From Rhizomys pruinosus (taxonomy: Eukaryota; Chordata; Mammalia; Rodentia; Spalacidae), in contig VZQC01001592.1 in assembly GCA_009823505.1 (NCBI GenBank), positions 828,231 through 892,230 of the forward strand: a stretch of 64,000 bases of DNA. Reading direction: 5' to 3'. Each line of letters begins with the position of its first letter. Position 1 is the stretch's first letter. Under the pieces are notes generated by a model. It was not told where the DNA came from and ran no database searches. It was given only the letters and a program-made list of their open reading frames with translations. Below, one piece after another: positions 13,721-30,239 of this stretch. A program made the position numbers and the translations under genes.

Positions 13721-14247
13721 CTACATAGGCCACCATTTTGAACTAGAACCTGGACATCCTTTTTTCTACTGGGGGGAGGCGCTTGGCAGACCTGAGCTCC
13801 CCACGTGAGTCCCTGACTTTCTTGGGTCTCTGCTGTCTGTCAGTAGCCGGGAAGGTCCCCTATTCTGCTGTTTCCTTGCCTGACACCTCATGCACTGACC
13901 ACTTTTGAGTTATACTTATTCTAGTAGATTCTTTTCCCACTGCTCAAGATGATTTATGGACACAACTCCTACTTCCTTTTGCATTTTTGAATCTATCCAT
14001 TTTTTACCAATATCCACCTCATCAAGCTTGCTCTCAATTCCTTTATGGGGCCCAATTGATTATCTGACTATTCTGAAGAAGCCTTAGACTCAGCCCCCCC
14101 CCCAAGTTCACAGAGGTGCTGTCCCCTCCCCTGAACATCCTGCTTCTTCCACTGAAGAGACTGTGTAGAAAAAAGAACTCTATACCTTACCAAGTCCAGC
14201 ATCTGCTCCAGGTTAGCAGTCACAAGCTAGGTTGCAAATGAGTCTTC
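13721..14247 (+). other. Adcy5: Adcy5 intron (no assigned feature)
   Basis: It is AT-rich sequence that may be the worn continuation of the neighbouring L1. No exon is seen. Confidence 0.5.
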
Positions 14248-14330
14248 CTCGTAGGGCGTCACCGACCTCCCGTGCCCCTCGTAGGGCGTCACCGACCTCC
14301 CATCCCCCTCGTAGGGCGTCACCGACCGCC
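14248..14330 (+). repeat. Minisatellite, 30-bp unit, 3 copies
   Basis: GTAGGGCGTCACCGACC starts at 14251, 14281 and 14311, at exactly 30-bp spacing. It is CpG-rich. Confidence 0.92.
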
Positions 14331-14483
14331 CTGCTCTGATCAGCTGTCTTTTCCCCGTTTATCCATACTCTGCAAAATGGAAGCCAACTGGGAAATTTAT
14401 TTGTAGTATAAAGTCTTTCCACTTTGTCTTCCCTCTCTTTTGTTGTGCACTAAATTAATTGCACAATAAGATATGTAAGAGGT

Positions 14484-14611
14484 AGCTAGATATGGTGGTC
14501 ATGCCTATGATCTCAGCACCTGGGGGAACCAGGAATTCAAGGCTATCCTTGGCTATGAAATGAACTTGAGGCCAGCTTGGGTTATGTGAGACCCTCTCCC
14601 AAAACAAAACA
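14484..14611 (+). mobile_element. B1-related SINE, sense, old
   Basis: atggtggtcatgcctatgat, ctcagcacctgggggaacc, and an A-rich end aaaacaaaac. It is diverged from the B1 consensus and could be a proto-B1. Confidence 0.6.
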
Positions 14612-14747
14612 ATGTACAAGGGGTGAGATTTACTTCTTGGCAGGTACATAGCAGGGAATATTACCTGCTATCTGCCCCCTTCTGCAGACCAGCCTGTCGG
14701 TGAGTCCCTTGAACACTAACTGAAAGTGGAGGGTCTCAACTTTTTTG

Positions 14748-14890
14748 TTGTTTTTTTGAGATAGGGTCTCCCTTAAGTCCCGCTGGCCTGGAGTTCTCCT
14801 TGTAGACCAGGCTGGCCTTGAACTCACAGAGATCCACCTGCCTCTGCCTCCTGAGTGCTGGGATTAAAGGTGTGCACCACCACGCCCAGT
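14748..14890 (-). mobile_element. B1 SINE, antisense
   Basis: It has gagatagggtctccctt at the tail side, ggctggccttgaactcacag in the middle and caccaccacgccca at the head. It is flanked by imperfect direct repeats (gtggagggtctcaac / gtggaagggactcaac). Confidence 0.92.
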
Positions 14891-14999
14891 GGAAGGGACT
14901 CAACTTTAACCGTATCACTGAGTCCAGTATTGACTAACTGCACTGTGAATTTTATATCATTCTATTTTCTTTCTTCTTTTCAAATCTTTTTACTTATTA

Positions 15000-15217
15000 T
15001 TTCTAGTTCAATTTTATCTGTATCTGTGAATATTTTGCCTGTGTATATGTAAGTGTGCCACATCCATCCAGCCCCCTTAGGCCAGAAGAAGGTGTTGTAT
15101 CCCCTGGAAGTGGAGTTCTGGATGGTTGTTAGCCGCCGTGTGGGTACTGGAAACCGAACCCAGGTCCTCTGCAGGAGCAGCCAGTTCTCCTAACTGCTGA
15201 GCCATCTGTCCAGCTCC
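15000..15217 (-). mobile_element. B2 SINE, antisense
   Basis: It contains ggccagaagaaggtgttgta, accgaacccaggtcctctgc and tgctgagccatctgtccagc, the reverse of the B2 head. Confidence 0.88.
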
Positions 15218-15589
15218 CCTGTTCTGTTTGTGAAAAGCTTCTCCCTTTACTACAACGCAGGCACTTTCCATCTTATTGCACAGTTTCTGAGAGGTCCTGG
15301 TGTTCAATGGGACAAGGTAACAATTCCTCCGTTAATCCAGGCACGAGCTCTGCTCACCCAGAGCTGGGTGGCTGCCAGGCACTTCTGTTTTCCTTGCTTT
15401 TCCATCTCCCCAAACAGCTTGGGCTTACTTCCTTAACTTGTCTATATTTCGACCTTTTCGGCCAGGATGTGCCCAAAAGCAGGGTGGACCGATTGGTGCT
15501 GTTCTCCGAGTGTCGGGAGCGGTCGTCCCAGCCCTCTGCGCTGGGCTTCCCTTCTCTTCTGGCTGCCCCTTTCTCTATTTCGTCTTTCT

Positions 15590-15862
15590 TTTTTTTTTTG
15601 TATTGTAAAATTTTTTATTATTAATTTTGTATTTAAATTTATGGTCTGTGTATGAATGTAACCTGTCTGCATGCAGTCTGTGCACCCGTTAGTCGCCATG
15701 CGCTGCGGTCAGAAGAGGGGTCATCAGGATTCCCTGAACTGGAGTTCTTCCTGGAATTGAGTTCAGATGGTCTTCACCGCCAGGGGCTGCGGGAATCGAA
15801 CCCATGGATCTCTGCAAGCAGCGGTGTCGGCGCCTTTAACCTTAGGGGCCTCTCTCCAGCCC
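15590..15862 (-). mobile_element. B2 SINE, antisense, with a perfect 17-bp TSD and a damaged body
   Basis: CTCTATTTCGTCTTTCT occurs at 15573-15589 and 15863-15879. Between them is a B2 reverse complement that has lost many single bases (e.g. agtcgccatgcgctgcggtc, cgcctttaaccttagg). Confidence 0.88.
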
Positions 15863-16004
15863 CTCTATTTCGTCTTTCTAGAACATACTTGGTGCTGTTG
15901 ACACGTACCCTAGATTTCTCGGGAAGGTTGATTCGGTGCTTTGGTCTTCATCTTGTTCCCAATGCTAATCTCATTTCATCTTTTTTAAATTTAGGTAATT
16001 AATT

Positions 16005-16218
16005 AAGTTATTTTATGTTTATTATTTGTTTGTTTTCCGCCGTATATATAAGTAACACCTATGTCAAGTGCCAGTAAGGTGAAGAGCAGGGTCATAATTC
16101 CCTGGAACAGTGTTATGTGGTGGTTGAGCCACCAGTGGTGTTGCTGGTTAACTGAACCCAGTCTCCTCTACAAGAGCATCCCACTGCTTCTCTGCCACCT
16201 AAGCCTTTTCTCCAGCAT
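16005..16218 (-). mobile_element. B2 SINE, antisense, heavily degraded
   Basis: ctgaacccagtctcctctac and cttttctccagcatc preserve the B2 outline. One-base indels are frequent. Confidence 0.6.
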
Positions 16219-16375
16219 CTAGTCTTATTTCTAGTCATCAGCTGCTTTTGAAGGTCCCGGTCTCCAGCATGTCTTGCAAAGTCTTTCTGCGTCACCGTGG
16301 TGGCGGGCACATCTGCTTACCACACCTTGTTCACCCTGGGCGTCTCTGCCGACCAGGGCCCCAGAGCCACTTTTC

Positions 16376-19300
16376 GTGGAGAACACCACATTAAAAGCCT
16401 CTTCAGGACACGTGCTCTACGAACCATAGCCTTCAGACACTGCCTGTACTAGGGAGAAAGCCACAAACCCTCTAGGCTTCCTCTGACAAGGGACCACTAC
16501 CCCTCTTCAGGCTGCTCGTACAGGAGACCACGTTACCCCTCAGGCAGTCCTCTGTACATAGGGAGAAAGCCACGTTAAACCCACTCGTTCAGGAGCACGT
16601 GCTCTCTGTAATAGGTGAGAAAGCCACGTTAAACCCCTCTTAGGACACGTGCTCTACTGTAACAAGGGAGAAAGACCACAGTTAACCCCTCTTCAGGACA
16701 CTTGCTCTCTGTACATAGGGAGAAAACCACGTTAACCCCCTCTTCAGGACACTGCTCTTGTACAGGGAGAAAGCCACAGTTAAACCCCTCTTCAGGACAC
16801 TGTCTCTGTAGATAGGGAGAAAGCCACGTTAACCCCTTTTCAGGACACGTGCTCTCTGTACATAGGGAGAGAGCCAGTTAACCCCTCTTCAGGAACACGT
16901 GCTCTCTGTAACAGGAAAAGCCACGTAACTCTTGACGCCTGTAATGAAAGCCACGAACTTCATGACACGCCCTTCATGAGAGCACTAAACCAGGACACAT
17001 GCTCTCTGTACATGAGGGAGAAAGCCACAGTTAACCCCCTCTTCAGGACACGTGCTCTCTGTAGTGGACCACATAACCTTCAGGCACGTCTCCTTACACA
17101 GGAAAGCCATTAACCCCCATGACAGTTCCTGACATACAGAACCCTAAACCCTTCAGCGTGCCTACACGAGACCAGTTAACCCTATGCGTCTCTTGTACTG
17201 GAAACCAGTTACTTAGGGTGCTCCTGTAAGAAAGCCACGTTAAACCCCTCTTCAGGACACGTGCTCTCTGTACGACAGGGAGAAAGCCACGTTAACCCCT
17301 CTTCAGGACACGTGCTCTCTGTAGACAGGGAGAAAGCCACATTAAACCCCTCTTCAGGACACGTGCTCTCTGTACATAGGGAGAAAGCCACGTTAAACCC
17401 CTCTTCAGGACACGTGCTCTCTGTACATAGGGAGAAAGCCACGTTAAACCCCTCTTCATGCACGTTCTGACATGGAAAGCACGTAAACCCTCTCAGCAGT
17501 GCTCTGTAGATAGGGAGAAAGCCACGTTAAACCCCTCTTCAGGAACAGCTCTGTCTAGGAACATACCCTCTAGAGTTTGAGACAGGGAGAAAGCCACGTT
17601 AAACCCCTCTTCAGGACACGTGCTCTCTGTACATAGGGAGAAAGCCACGTTAAACCCCTCTTCAGGACACATGGTCTCTGTAGATAGGGAGAAAGCCACG
17701 TTAACCCCTCTTCAGGACACGTGCTCTCTGTACATAGGGAGAAAGCCACGTTAACCCCTCTTCAGGACACGTGCTCTCTGTAGATAGGGAGAAAGCCACG
17801 TTAAACCCCTGTTCAGGAGCACGTGCTCTCTGTAGATAGTGAGAAAGCCACGTTAAACCCCTGTTCAGGAGCACGTGCTCTCTGTAGATAGTGAGAAAGC
17901 CACGTTAAACCCCTGTTCAGGAGCACGTGCTCTCTGTAGATAGTGAGAAAGCCACGTTAAACCCCTCTTGTAGGACACGTGCTCTCTGTACATAGGGAGA
18001 AAGCCACGTTAAACCCCTCTCTACACGCTCTGTACAGGAAACGTTCCTTCAGCGGCCTCGTAGGGGGCAGTTAACGCTTCAGCAACCTCGTATAGAGAAA
18101 GCCGAGAAACGATCTGCATCTCGACATTGAGAAAGCCACTACCCTCTTCAGGACACGTGCTCTCTGTAATACGGGAGAAAGCCACTGTTAAACCCCTCTT
18201 CAGGACACGTGCTCTCTGTACATAGGGAGAAAGCCACGTTAACCCCCTCTTCAGGACACGTGCTCTCTGTACATAGGGAGAAAGCCACGTTAAACCCCTC
18301 TTCAGGACACGTGCTCTCTGTACATAGGGAGAAAGCCACTTAAACCCCTCTTCAGGACACATGCTCTCTGTACATAGGGAGAAAGCCACGTTAAACCCCT
18401 CTTCAGGACACATGCTCTCTGTACATAGGGAGAAAGCCACGTTAAACCCCTCTTCAGGACACGTGCTCTCTGTACATAGGGAAAAAAAAACGGGGGGCCA
18501 GTAAACTCTTAAGCTTGACCGGGAAGCCGTTAAACCCCTCTTCAGGACAACGTGCTCTCTGTACATAGGGAGAAAACCACGTTAACCCCCTCTTCAGGAC
18601 ACGTGCTCTCTGTACATAGGGAGAAAGCCACGTTAACCCACTCTTCGCACATTCTCAGATGAAGCCACGTACTTTTCACAGTGGTCTCTGTACATAGGGA
18701 GAAAGCCACGTTAAACCCCTCTTCAGGACACGTGCTCTCTGTACATAGGGAGAAAGCCACGTTAACCCCTCTTCAGGACACGTGGTCTCTGTACATAGGG
18801 GAACAGTACCTTCAGAACGTCCTTACAGGAGAAAGTTAACCCCTCTTCAGGACACATGCGTCTCTGTAGACTAGGGAGAAAGCCACTGTTAAACCCCTCT
18901 TCAGGACCCGTGCTCTCTGTACATAGGGAGAAAGCCACGTTAAACCCCTCTTCAGGACACGTGCTCTCTGTACAGGGAGAAAGCCACATTAAACCCCTCT
19001 TCAGGACACGTGCTCTCTGTAGATAGGGAGAAAGCCACGTTAACCACTCTTCAGGACACATGTCTCTGTACATAGGGAGAAAGCCACGTTAAACCCCTCT
19101 TCAGGACACGTGCTCTCGTGATGGCCACTAACTAGGACGTGGTCTGTACTAGAGAAGCCACGTTAACCCCTCTTCAGGACACATGCTCTCTGTAGATCAG
19201 GGAGAAAGCCACGATTAAACCCCTCTTCAGGACACGATGCTCTCGTACATAGGAAGTAACACTTCGAAGTGTTCTGAGTAGAAAACCACGACCCCTTCAG

Positions 19301-20357
19301 GACCGCTCTCTTGTTAAAGCCACGTAACCCTCTTCGGACCCGTGCTCTCTGTACATATGGAGAAAGCCACGTTAAACCCCTGTCAGGACACGTGCTCTCT
19401 GTAGATAGTGAGAAAGCCACGTTAAACCCCTCGTTCAGGAGCACGTGCCTCTACGGGATAGTTAACTCTAGGCCAGCGTCTGTACAAGGAGAAAGCCACG
19501 TTAAACCCCTCTTCAGGACCCGTGCTCTCTGTACATAGGGAGAAAGCCACGTTAAACCCCTCTTCAGGACACGTGCTCTCTGTACATAGGGAGAAAGCCA
19601 CGTTAAACCCCTCTTCAGGACACGTGCTCTCTGTAGATAGGGAGAAAGCCACGTTAAACCCCTCTTCAGACACGTGTCTCTGTCATAGGAGAACAGTTAC
19701 ACCTTAGACACATTCTGTACAAGGAGAAAGCCACGTTAAACCTCTCAACACTCTTCTATGGAAGCCGTACCCGACATGGTCTCTGTACATAGGGAGAGAG
19801 CCACGTTAACCCCTCTTCAGGACACATGCTCTCTGTAGACAGGGAGAAAGCCACGTTAAACCCCTCTTCAGGACACGTGCTCTCTGTACATAGGGAGAAA
19901 GCCACGTTAACCCCCTCTTCAGGACACGTGCTCTCTGTAGACAGGGAGAAAGCCACGTTAAACCCCTCTTCAGGACACATGGTCTCTGTAGATAGGGAGA
20001 AAGCCACGTTAACCCCTCTTCAGGACACGTGCTCTCTGTACGATAGGGAGAAAGCCACGTTAAACCCCTCTTCAGGACACGTGCTCTCTGTACATAGGGA
20101 GAAAGCCACGTTAAACCCCTCTTCAGGACACAGTGCCTCTGTACATAGGGAGAAAGCCACGTTAACCCCTCCTTCAGGCACATGGCTCTCTGTACGATAG
20201 GGAGAAAAGCCACGTTAACCCTCTTCAGGACACTGTCTCTGTACATAGGGAGAAAGACCACGTTAAACCCCCTCTTCAGGACACTTGCTCTCTGTAGACA
20301 GGGAGAAAGCCACGTTAAACCCCTGTTCAGGAGCACGTGCTCTCTGTAGATAGGGAA
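16376..20357 (+). repeat. Large minisatellite, 51-bp unit, ~75 copies
   Basis: The unit contains gagaaagccacgttaa, ctcttcaggacacgtgctc and tctgtacatagg. The best copies repeat at exactly 51 bp (17 codons), giving reverse-strand frames that repeat the same peptide. The first 900 bp (16376-17260) and patches around 18030-18130 and 19110-19330 are shortened and scrambled. Variants replace acataggg with gatagggag or change gacacgtg to gagcacgtg. Most copies carry CACGTG. Confidence 0.97.
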
Positions 20358-21544
<1,187 letters not shown>

Positions 21545-21586
21545 TAGCATTTCACATGGGCTTTCAGTTACTTGTTTTCAAGGCTG

Positions 21587-24500
21587 AAGGAGCATGACAG
21601 TACCCCCAGAGCAGGTTGAAGGGTCCCACCTCAGGAAGGCACATGGGCGTCCCCTCCTCCAGAAGGAGCATGACGTACCCCCAGAGCAGGTTGAAGGGTC
21701 CCACCCCAGGAAGGCACATGGGCGTCCCGCTCCACCAGAAGGAGCATGACAGTGCCCCCAGAGCAGGTTGAAGGGTCCCACCACAGGAAGGCACATGGGC
21801 GTCCCCTCCTCCAGAAGGAGCATGATGGTGCCCCCAGAGCAGGCTGAAGGGTCCCACCTCAGGAAGGCACATGGGCGTCCCCTCCTCCAGAAGGAGCATG
21901 ACAGTGCCCCCAGAGCAGGTTGAAGGGTCCCACCCCAGGAAGGCACATGGCCGTCCCGTCCTCCAGAAGGAGCATGACAGTGCCCCCAGAGCAGGCTGAA
22001 GGGTCCCACCCCAGGAAGGCACATGGGCGTCCCGTCCTCCAGAAGGAGCATGATGGTGCCCCCAGAGCAGGTTGAAGGGTCCCACCCCAGGAAGGCACAT
22101 GGGCGTCCCGTCCTCCAGAAGGAGCATGACGGTGTCCCCAGAGCAGGTTGAAGGGTCCCACCCCAGGAAGGCACATGGCCGTCCCCTCCTCCAGAAGGAG
22201 CATGACGGTGCCCCCAGAGCAGGTTGAAGGGTCCCACCTCAGGAAGGCACATGGGCGTCCCCTCCTCCAGAAGGAGCATGACAGTACCCCCAGAGCAGGC
22301 TGAAGGGTCCCACCCCAGGAAGGCACATAGGCGTCCCCTCCTCCAGAAGGAGCATGATGGTACCCCCAGAGCAGGTTGAAGGGTCCCACCACAGGAAGGC
22401 ACATGGCCGTCCCCTCCTCCAGAAGGAGCATGACGTACCCCCAGAGCAGGTTGAAGGGTCCCACCCCAGGAAGGCACATAGGCGTCCCCTCCTCCAGAAG
22501 GAGCATGACGGTGCCCCCAGAGCAGGCTGAAGGGTCCCACCCCAGGAAGGCACATGGGCGTCCCCTCCTCCAGAAGGAGCATGACGGTGCCCCCAGAGCA
22601 GGTTGAAGGGTCCCACCCCAGGAAGGCACATGGGCGTCCCCTCCTCCAGAAGGAGCATGACAGTACCCCCAGAGCAGGTTGAAGGGTCCCACCCCAGGAA
22701 GGCACATGGGCGTCCCCTCCTCCAGAAGGAGCATGACGTACCCCCAGAGCAGGCTGAAGGGTCCCACCCCAGGAAGGCCACATGCCGTCCCGCCTCCAGA
22801 AGGAGATGCGGTGCCCCAGCGCAGGTGAAGGGTCCCACCCAGGAAGGCACATGGCGTCCCGTCTCCAGCAGGAGCATGACGTCCCCCCCGAGCAGGTTGA
22901 AGGGTCCCACCCCAGGAAGGCACATGGGCATCCCGTCCTCCAGAAGGAGCATGACGGTGTCCCCAGAGCAGGTTGAAGGGTCCCACCTCAGGAAGGCACA
23001 TGGGCGTCCCCTCCTCCAGAAGGAGCATGACGTACCCCCAGAGCAGGTTGAAGGGTCCCACCCCAGGAAGGCACATGGGCGTCCCCTCCTCCAGAAGGAG
23101 CATGATGGTGCCCCCAGAGCAGGTTGAAGGGTCCCACCACAGGAAGGCACATGGCCGTCCCCTCCTCCAGAAGGAGCATGATGGTGCCCCCAGAGCAGGT
23201 TGAAGGGTCCCACCCCAGGAAGACACATGGCCGTCCCCTCCTCCAGAAGGAGCATGACATACCCCCAGAGCAGGTTGAAGGGTCCCACCCCAGGAAGGCA
23301 CATGGGCGTCCCCTCCTCCAGAAGGAGCATGACGTACCCCCAGAGCAGGTTGAAGGGTCCCACCTCAGGAAGGCACATAGGCGTCCCGTCCTCCAGAAGG
23401 AGCATGACGGTGTCCCCAGAGCAGGTTGAAGGGTCCCACCACAGGAAGGCACATAGGCGTCCCGTCCTCCAGAAGGAGCATGACGGTACCCCCAGAGCAG
23501 GTTGAAGGGTCCCACCTCAGGAAGGCACATGGGCGTCCCCTCCTCCAGAAGGAGCATGACGGTGCCCCAAGAGCAGGTTGAAGGGTCCCACCTCAGGAAG
23601 GCACATGGGCGTCCCCTCCTCCAGAAGGAGCATGACGGTACCCCCAGAGCAGGCTGAAGGGTCCCACCTCAGGAAGGCACATGGCCGTCCCCTCCTCCAG
23701 AAGGAGCATGACAGTGCCCCCAGAGCAGGTTGAAGGGTCCCACCCCAGGAAGGCACATGGCCGTCCCCTCCTCCAGAAGGAGCATGACGGTGCCCCCAGA
23801 GCAGGTTGAAGGGTCCCACCTCAGGAAGGCACATGGGCGTCCCCTCCTCCAGAAGGAGCATGACGGTGCCCCCAGAGCAGGTTGAAGGGTCCCACCTCAG
23901 GAAGGCACATGGGCGTCCCCTCCTCCAGAAGGAGCATGACGTACCCCCAGAGCAGGTTGAAGGGTCCCACCTCAGGAAGGCACATGGGCAACCCGTCCTC
24001 CAGAAGGAGCATGATGGTACCCCCAGAGCAGGCTGAAGGGTCCCACCACAGGAAGGCACATGGGCGACCCCTCCTCCAGAAGGAGCATGATGGTGCCCCC
24101 AGAGCAGGTTGAAGGGTCCCACCTCAGGAAGGCACATAGGCGTCCCGTCCTCCAGAAGGAGCATGATGGTACCCCCAGAGCAGGTTGAAGGGTCCCACCT
24201 CAGGAAGGCACATAGGCGTCCCGTCCTCCAGAAGGAGCATGATGGTACCCCCAGAGCAGGTTGAAGGGTCCCACCTCAGGAAGGCACATGGCCGTCCCCT
24301 CCTCCAGAAGGAGCATGACGTACCCCCAGAGCAGGCTGAAGGGTCCCACCCCAGGAAGGCACATGGGTGACCCCTCCTCCAGAAGGAGCATGATGGTACC
24401 CCCAGAGCAGGCTGAAGGGTCCCACCACAGGAAGGCACATGGGCGACCCCTCCTCCAGAAGGAGCATGACGTACCCCCAGAGCAGGCTGAAGGGTCCCAC

Positions 24501-24990
24501 CCCAGGAAGGCACATGGGCGTCCCCTCCTCCAGAAGGAGCATGATGGTGCCCCCAGAGCAGGCTGAAGTGTCCCACCTCAGGAAGGCACATGGGCGTCCC
24601 CTCCACCAGAAGGAGCATGACAGTGCCCCCAGAGCAGGTTGAAGGGTCCCACCCCAGGAAGGCACATGGGCGTCCCGTCCTCCAGAAGGAGCATGACATA
24701 CCCCCAGAGCAGGCTGAAGGGTCCCACCCCAGGAAGCCACATGGGCGTCCCATCCTCCAGAAGGAGCATGACGGTACCCCCAGAGCAGGTTGAAGGGTCC
24801 CACCCCAGGAAGGCACATGGGCGTCCCGTCCTCCAGAAGGAGCATGATGGTGCCCCCAGAGCAGGCTGAAGGGTCCCACCCCAGGGAGGCACATAGGCGT
24901 CCCCTCCTCCAGAAGGAGCATGATGGTGCCCCCAGAGCAGGTTGAAGGGTCCCACCTCAGGAAGGCACACGGGTGTCCCCTCCTCTAGCC
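21587..24990 (+). repeat. Large minisatellite, 76-bp unit (with 75-bp variants), ~44 copies
   Basis: The unit runs from cccccagagcaggttgaagg through gtcccacctcaggaaggcac and atgggcgtcccctcctccag to aaggagcatgac. A one-base difference at the joint (gacggtgcc/gacggtacc versus gacgtacc) gives 76- and 75-bp forms in mixed order. Copies are very similar, suggesting recent expansion or homogenisation. One patch at 22775-22885 has a cluster of missing bases. It occupies over 90% of this 3.7-kb intron. Confidence 0.97.
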
Positions 24991-25144
24991 CAGGGCAAGC
25001 ATTCCTCTTCAGGGGCATCTCCTGTCGCTGATGCGTGTACAGCTGCACCTGAGACAGGGTGGTCTGGTCTTCCCATCCTGTGGAAGGGCGTCTAGCCTGG
25101 CCGTCAGGGGCTGACCAGCCTTGATGCCCTCCTCCCCACCCTAG

Positions 25145-25309
25145 TTCATGTGCAACTCCAAGAACCTGGTGGGCTGCCTGGCAGAGGAACACAACATCAC
25201 GGCGAACCAGGTCAACGCGTGCCATGTGGTGGAGTCGGCCTTCAACTACAGCCTGGGTGACGAACACGGCTTCTGTGGCAGCCCCCGGCCCACCTGCAAC
25301 TTCCCAGAG
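25145..25309 (+). CDS. Adcy5: Adcy5 exon 7 of 14 (large extracellular loop)
   Basis: It encodes 55 codons, [10 protein letters not shown] to TCNFPE, the loop between TM9 and TM10 on the outside of the cell. It has two N-glycosylation sequons, NIT (window residue 221) and NYS (238), and five cysteines, some of which may pair. Acceptor: caccctag to 25144. The donor gttcgg from 25310 is weak; no better in-frame GT is nearby and splicing to YFTYS matches the family. This loop is the fastest-changing part of the membrane domain in AC5 and differs from my recollection of human and mouse at several positions. Confidence 0.95.
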
Positions 25310-28639
<3,330 letters not shown>

Positions 28640-28712
28640 TATTATGGTGATGGACATTGAACCTGGTATGCGCTAGACATGCACTCTACCACTGAGCAAC
28701 ACCCCCAGACCA
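28640..28712 (-). mobile_element. ID-like (tRNA-derived) SINE remnant, antisense
   Basis: gctagacatgcactctacca and ctgagcaacacccccag resemble the reverse of an ID-type head (A and B box of a tRNA). It is short and old. Confidence 0.5.
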
Positions 28713-28765
28713 ATAGAGTAATTAATTTTAGTAATGATTTTATTAACCAATATATCCAAAATATC

Positions 28766-28915
28766 TTTTTTTTTTTTTTGGTCTTTTTGAGACAGGGTCT
28801 TCTTTTAGTCCCAGCTGGCCTGGAGCTCACTATGTAGGCCAGGCCGGCTTTGAACTCACAGAGATCTGGCTGCCTCTGCCTCCTGAGTACTGGAATTAAA
28901 GGCATGCATCATGGG
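28766..28915 (-). mobile_element. B1 SINE, antisense
   Basis: A T run is followed by gagacagggtcttctttt, ggccggctttgaactcacag, and tactggaattaaaggcatgc. Confidence 0.92.
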
Positions 28916-30067
28916 GGGCCTGGCTGATCTTTTTAATATATACTCAACTTAAAATTATTGGTGAACTACTTTACCTCTTCCCCAATACAGTGACACTGTG
29001 TTTACGTGCACAGTGTATTTTAACTTGCTCTACTCTCATTTCAAGGCTTAGTGGCCACATGTGGCCAGCAACTGTCACCTGGGGCAGATAGAGGGTCTCC
29101 TCTCCAGTCCCTGTGTATGGCAGCACAGGGCTGAGGCAGACAGGTAGACAGATGAATGTGTGTTGTCGTGGGGGGCGGGGCAGGTGAGTGCAGAGGTGCA
29201 GGGTCATCAGACGTGGTTCAAGGTAAGAACTGAGCACTTTTTGGTCAGGGAGCCAGAGGCTGGCTGGGGAGCTTTCTGCGAGCTTCTCTGCTAAGTGTCC
29301 CCTTGGACACTGGAGAGCCAGGAGCACCAGTAGTAAGGGCAGAAGCAGGGCTGTGGGGGCGGCACAGAGCCTGGGGCCGGCTGAGTCGTACCCCAACTTC
29401 TCTTCACAGAGACTTCAGCAGCAACGGGACCTCCCAGTGGTGAGTGGACGCTTCTTCACGGGGCCTCTGCCCTTAACACAGAGAGGGAACAGGAGGCCAT
29501 TCCCAGGTGGGGGTGGCCTCCTGGCAAGGTGGGTGGAGAAGGAGGTGGCTGGAACAGGCAAGGGGATCCTACCTCCACCTCCGGGGCAGGCCACAAGGGG
29601 CTGTAGTTTGGGCAGACATTTGGCAGCTTGGATTCCCATACTCCACGGTGATCCAAAGACTCAAGGCGGGATCATGGGGCCTGAGCTCATTCTGCAGCCC
29701 TTTTTAAAGCATGTGGCTCCAGGCTTTTCCTCAGGCACGAGCCCAAGGCTTCTGGCCACACTGGCCTGGCCTGGAGGCTCTGAGGCCTCACCCTGCATTC
29801 TGGAAGACCGGGCAGAGTCAGTCCCAGCAGTCAGGGCTTGACCTCCATGCTGGTACAAGTAGCAGGTTTGGAATGGGAGCTTTGAAGAGCATGTGCCAAC
29901 GAACAGTAACACAACTACGGAGTAACAGCCTCCCTTAGGGAGTGCCACCCTTCATTCACTAAGGACCTCAGGGAACACTGTGTACAGTAGCTTTCTCTTT
30001 ACCACAGTCTGAAATGGAGGAATCACCCCCATTTTACAGATGGGGACACTTAACAGTAGAGGATTGA
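28916..30067 (+). other. Adcy5: Adcy5 introns flanking the 30-nt exon
   Basis: It is unique-looking intron on both sides of the exon at 29410-29439. Nothing else is recognised. Confidence 0.6.
29410..29439 (+). CDS. Adcy5: Adcy5 exon 9 of 14: 30-nt exon with NGT sequon
   Basis: This short exon supplies A of a split Ile codon, nine codons (DFSSNGTSQ) and TG of a split cysteine. Acceptor: acttctcttcacag to 29409; donor: gtgagt from 29440. It adds a third N-glycosylation sequon (NGT, window residue 323) to the extracellular segment before TM12. Its length is a multiple of three, so skipping would keep the frame while removing the glycosylation site; whether that occurs cannot be seen here. Confidence 0.95.
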
Positions 30068-30237
30068 CAGGGTAAAGAGATGGCCCAGCAGTTGAGGAGA
30101 CCTGAGTTTGGTTCCTAGCACCCACGACAGGTGGCTTACAACCCCTGAACTTCAGCTCCAGGGAGATCCAGTGCCTCTGGTCTTCTGGATACTGACACAC
30201 AGATACACGCATAGTTAACAGTAAGAAAAACAGACCT
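30068..30237 (+). mobile_element. B2-related SINE, sense, old
   Basis: gtaaagagatggcccagcag, gagtttggttcctagcaccc and ctctggtcttctggatactg match B2 loosely. Confidence 0.7.
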
Positions 30238-30239
30238 CT

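Noticed and set aside
16376..20357. CRISPR-like array of direct repeats
   Set aside because: There are no unique spacers between repeats, the unit repeats head to tail, and this is a mammalian intron.
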